Of a stretch of DNA of 7,134 nt, positions 7,021 through 7,134 are shown piece after piece. The position numbers and the translations under genes are program-made. Position 1 is the stretch's first letter, and the number at the start of each line of letters is the position of its first letter. The notes under the pieces are model-generated. The model was given only the letters and a program-made list of their open reading frames with translations. It made no database searches and was not told the DNA's origin. The DNA is from Bacteroidota bacterium (lineage in GTDB: Bacteria; Bacteroidota; Bacteroidia; Bacteroidales; UBA10428), in contig JAHEEB010000174.1 in assembly GCA_024640925.1 (NCBI GenBank), positions 1-7,134 on the forward strand, given 5' to 3'.

Positions 7021-7134
7021 TTACCTTCCAAGCTTTTCATTCACCCTTTTAATGGCGTTGTCATAAACGGTATTCTGCTTTTGTTGCCTTGCCCATGTAT
7101 AGTTTTGCAATGCATCTTCCAATTGACCTTTATT
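7021..7134 (-). CDS. C-terminal fragment of an unidentified protein, possibly a TPR protein (partial)
   Basis: An open minus-strand frame enters from the right edge and ends at TAA (7023-7021), giving the last 37 residues of a protein. The stretch KGQLEDALQNYTWAR (residues 2-16 of the fragment) has the spacing of a tetratricopeptide repeat helix pair (G, L, A, Y, A), and the tail is a charged helix ending in NEKLGR. Tetratricopeptide repeats are protein-binding scaffolds. With so little sequence the family is a guess, and other helical proteins would fit. Codon use looks like that of the neighbours, and the frame is the only clean one in this segment. Confidence 0.55.
   Translation of the reverse strand, partial: NKGQLEDALQNYTWARQQKQNTVYDNAIKRVNEKLGR

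Overview
The window most likely comes from a member of the Bacteroidota. The evidence is AT-rich DNA, genes whose starts mostly lack a Shine-Dalgarno sequence, two lipoproteins with short lipobox signal peptides, and an efflux operon in the order outer-membrane factor, membrane fusion protein, RND pump. No rRNA, tRNA, CRISPR array, insertion sequence or phage gene is visible. The phylum assignment is an inference from style; no marker gene supports a finer one.

Left part (1-4502, all minus strand): a tripartite RND efflux operon. It is transcribed from right to left as a TolC-type outer-membrane channel (3126-4502), a periplasmic adaptor lipoprotein (2047-3090) and an RND inner-membrane pump (from 2003 off the left edge, 667 residues visible). 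The gaps are 35 and 43 bases, so one transcript is likely. Together these would form a trans-envelope proton-driven exporter. The substrate cannot be read from the sequence.

Middle (4503-4884): a divergent upstream region between the efflux operon and a plus-strand phosphatase gene. It could encode an in-frame 71-residue extension of the TolC-like protein, which is probably not translated. It also holds a small inverted repeat that overlaps an SD-led nine-codon mini-ORF (eight residues plus stop) on the minus strand.

Right part (4885-7134): a predicted lipoprotein phosphoesterase with a purple-acid-phosphatase-like metal-site pattern (4885-5802, plus). It is tail-to-tail, 14 bases apart, with a secreted NodB-type polysaccharide deacetylase carrying an unassigned N-terminal region of about 160 residues (5817-6953, minus). 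At the right edge is the C-terminal end of another minus-strand gene, possibly a TPR protein (7021-7134).

All five proteins with a visible N-terminus are predicted to act in or across the cell envelope. I see no convincing evidence of a wholly new system. The items most worth a second look are the tyrosinate-type metal site of the phosphatase, the N-terminal region of the deacetylase, and the leader-like hairpin and mini-ORF upstream of the efflux operon.
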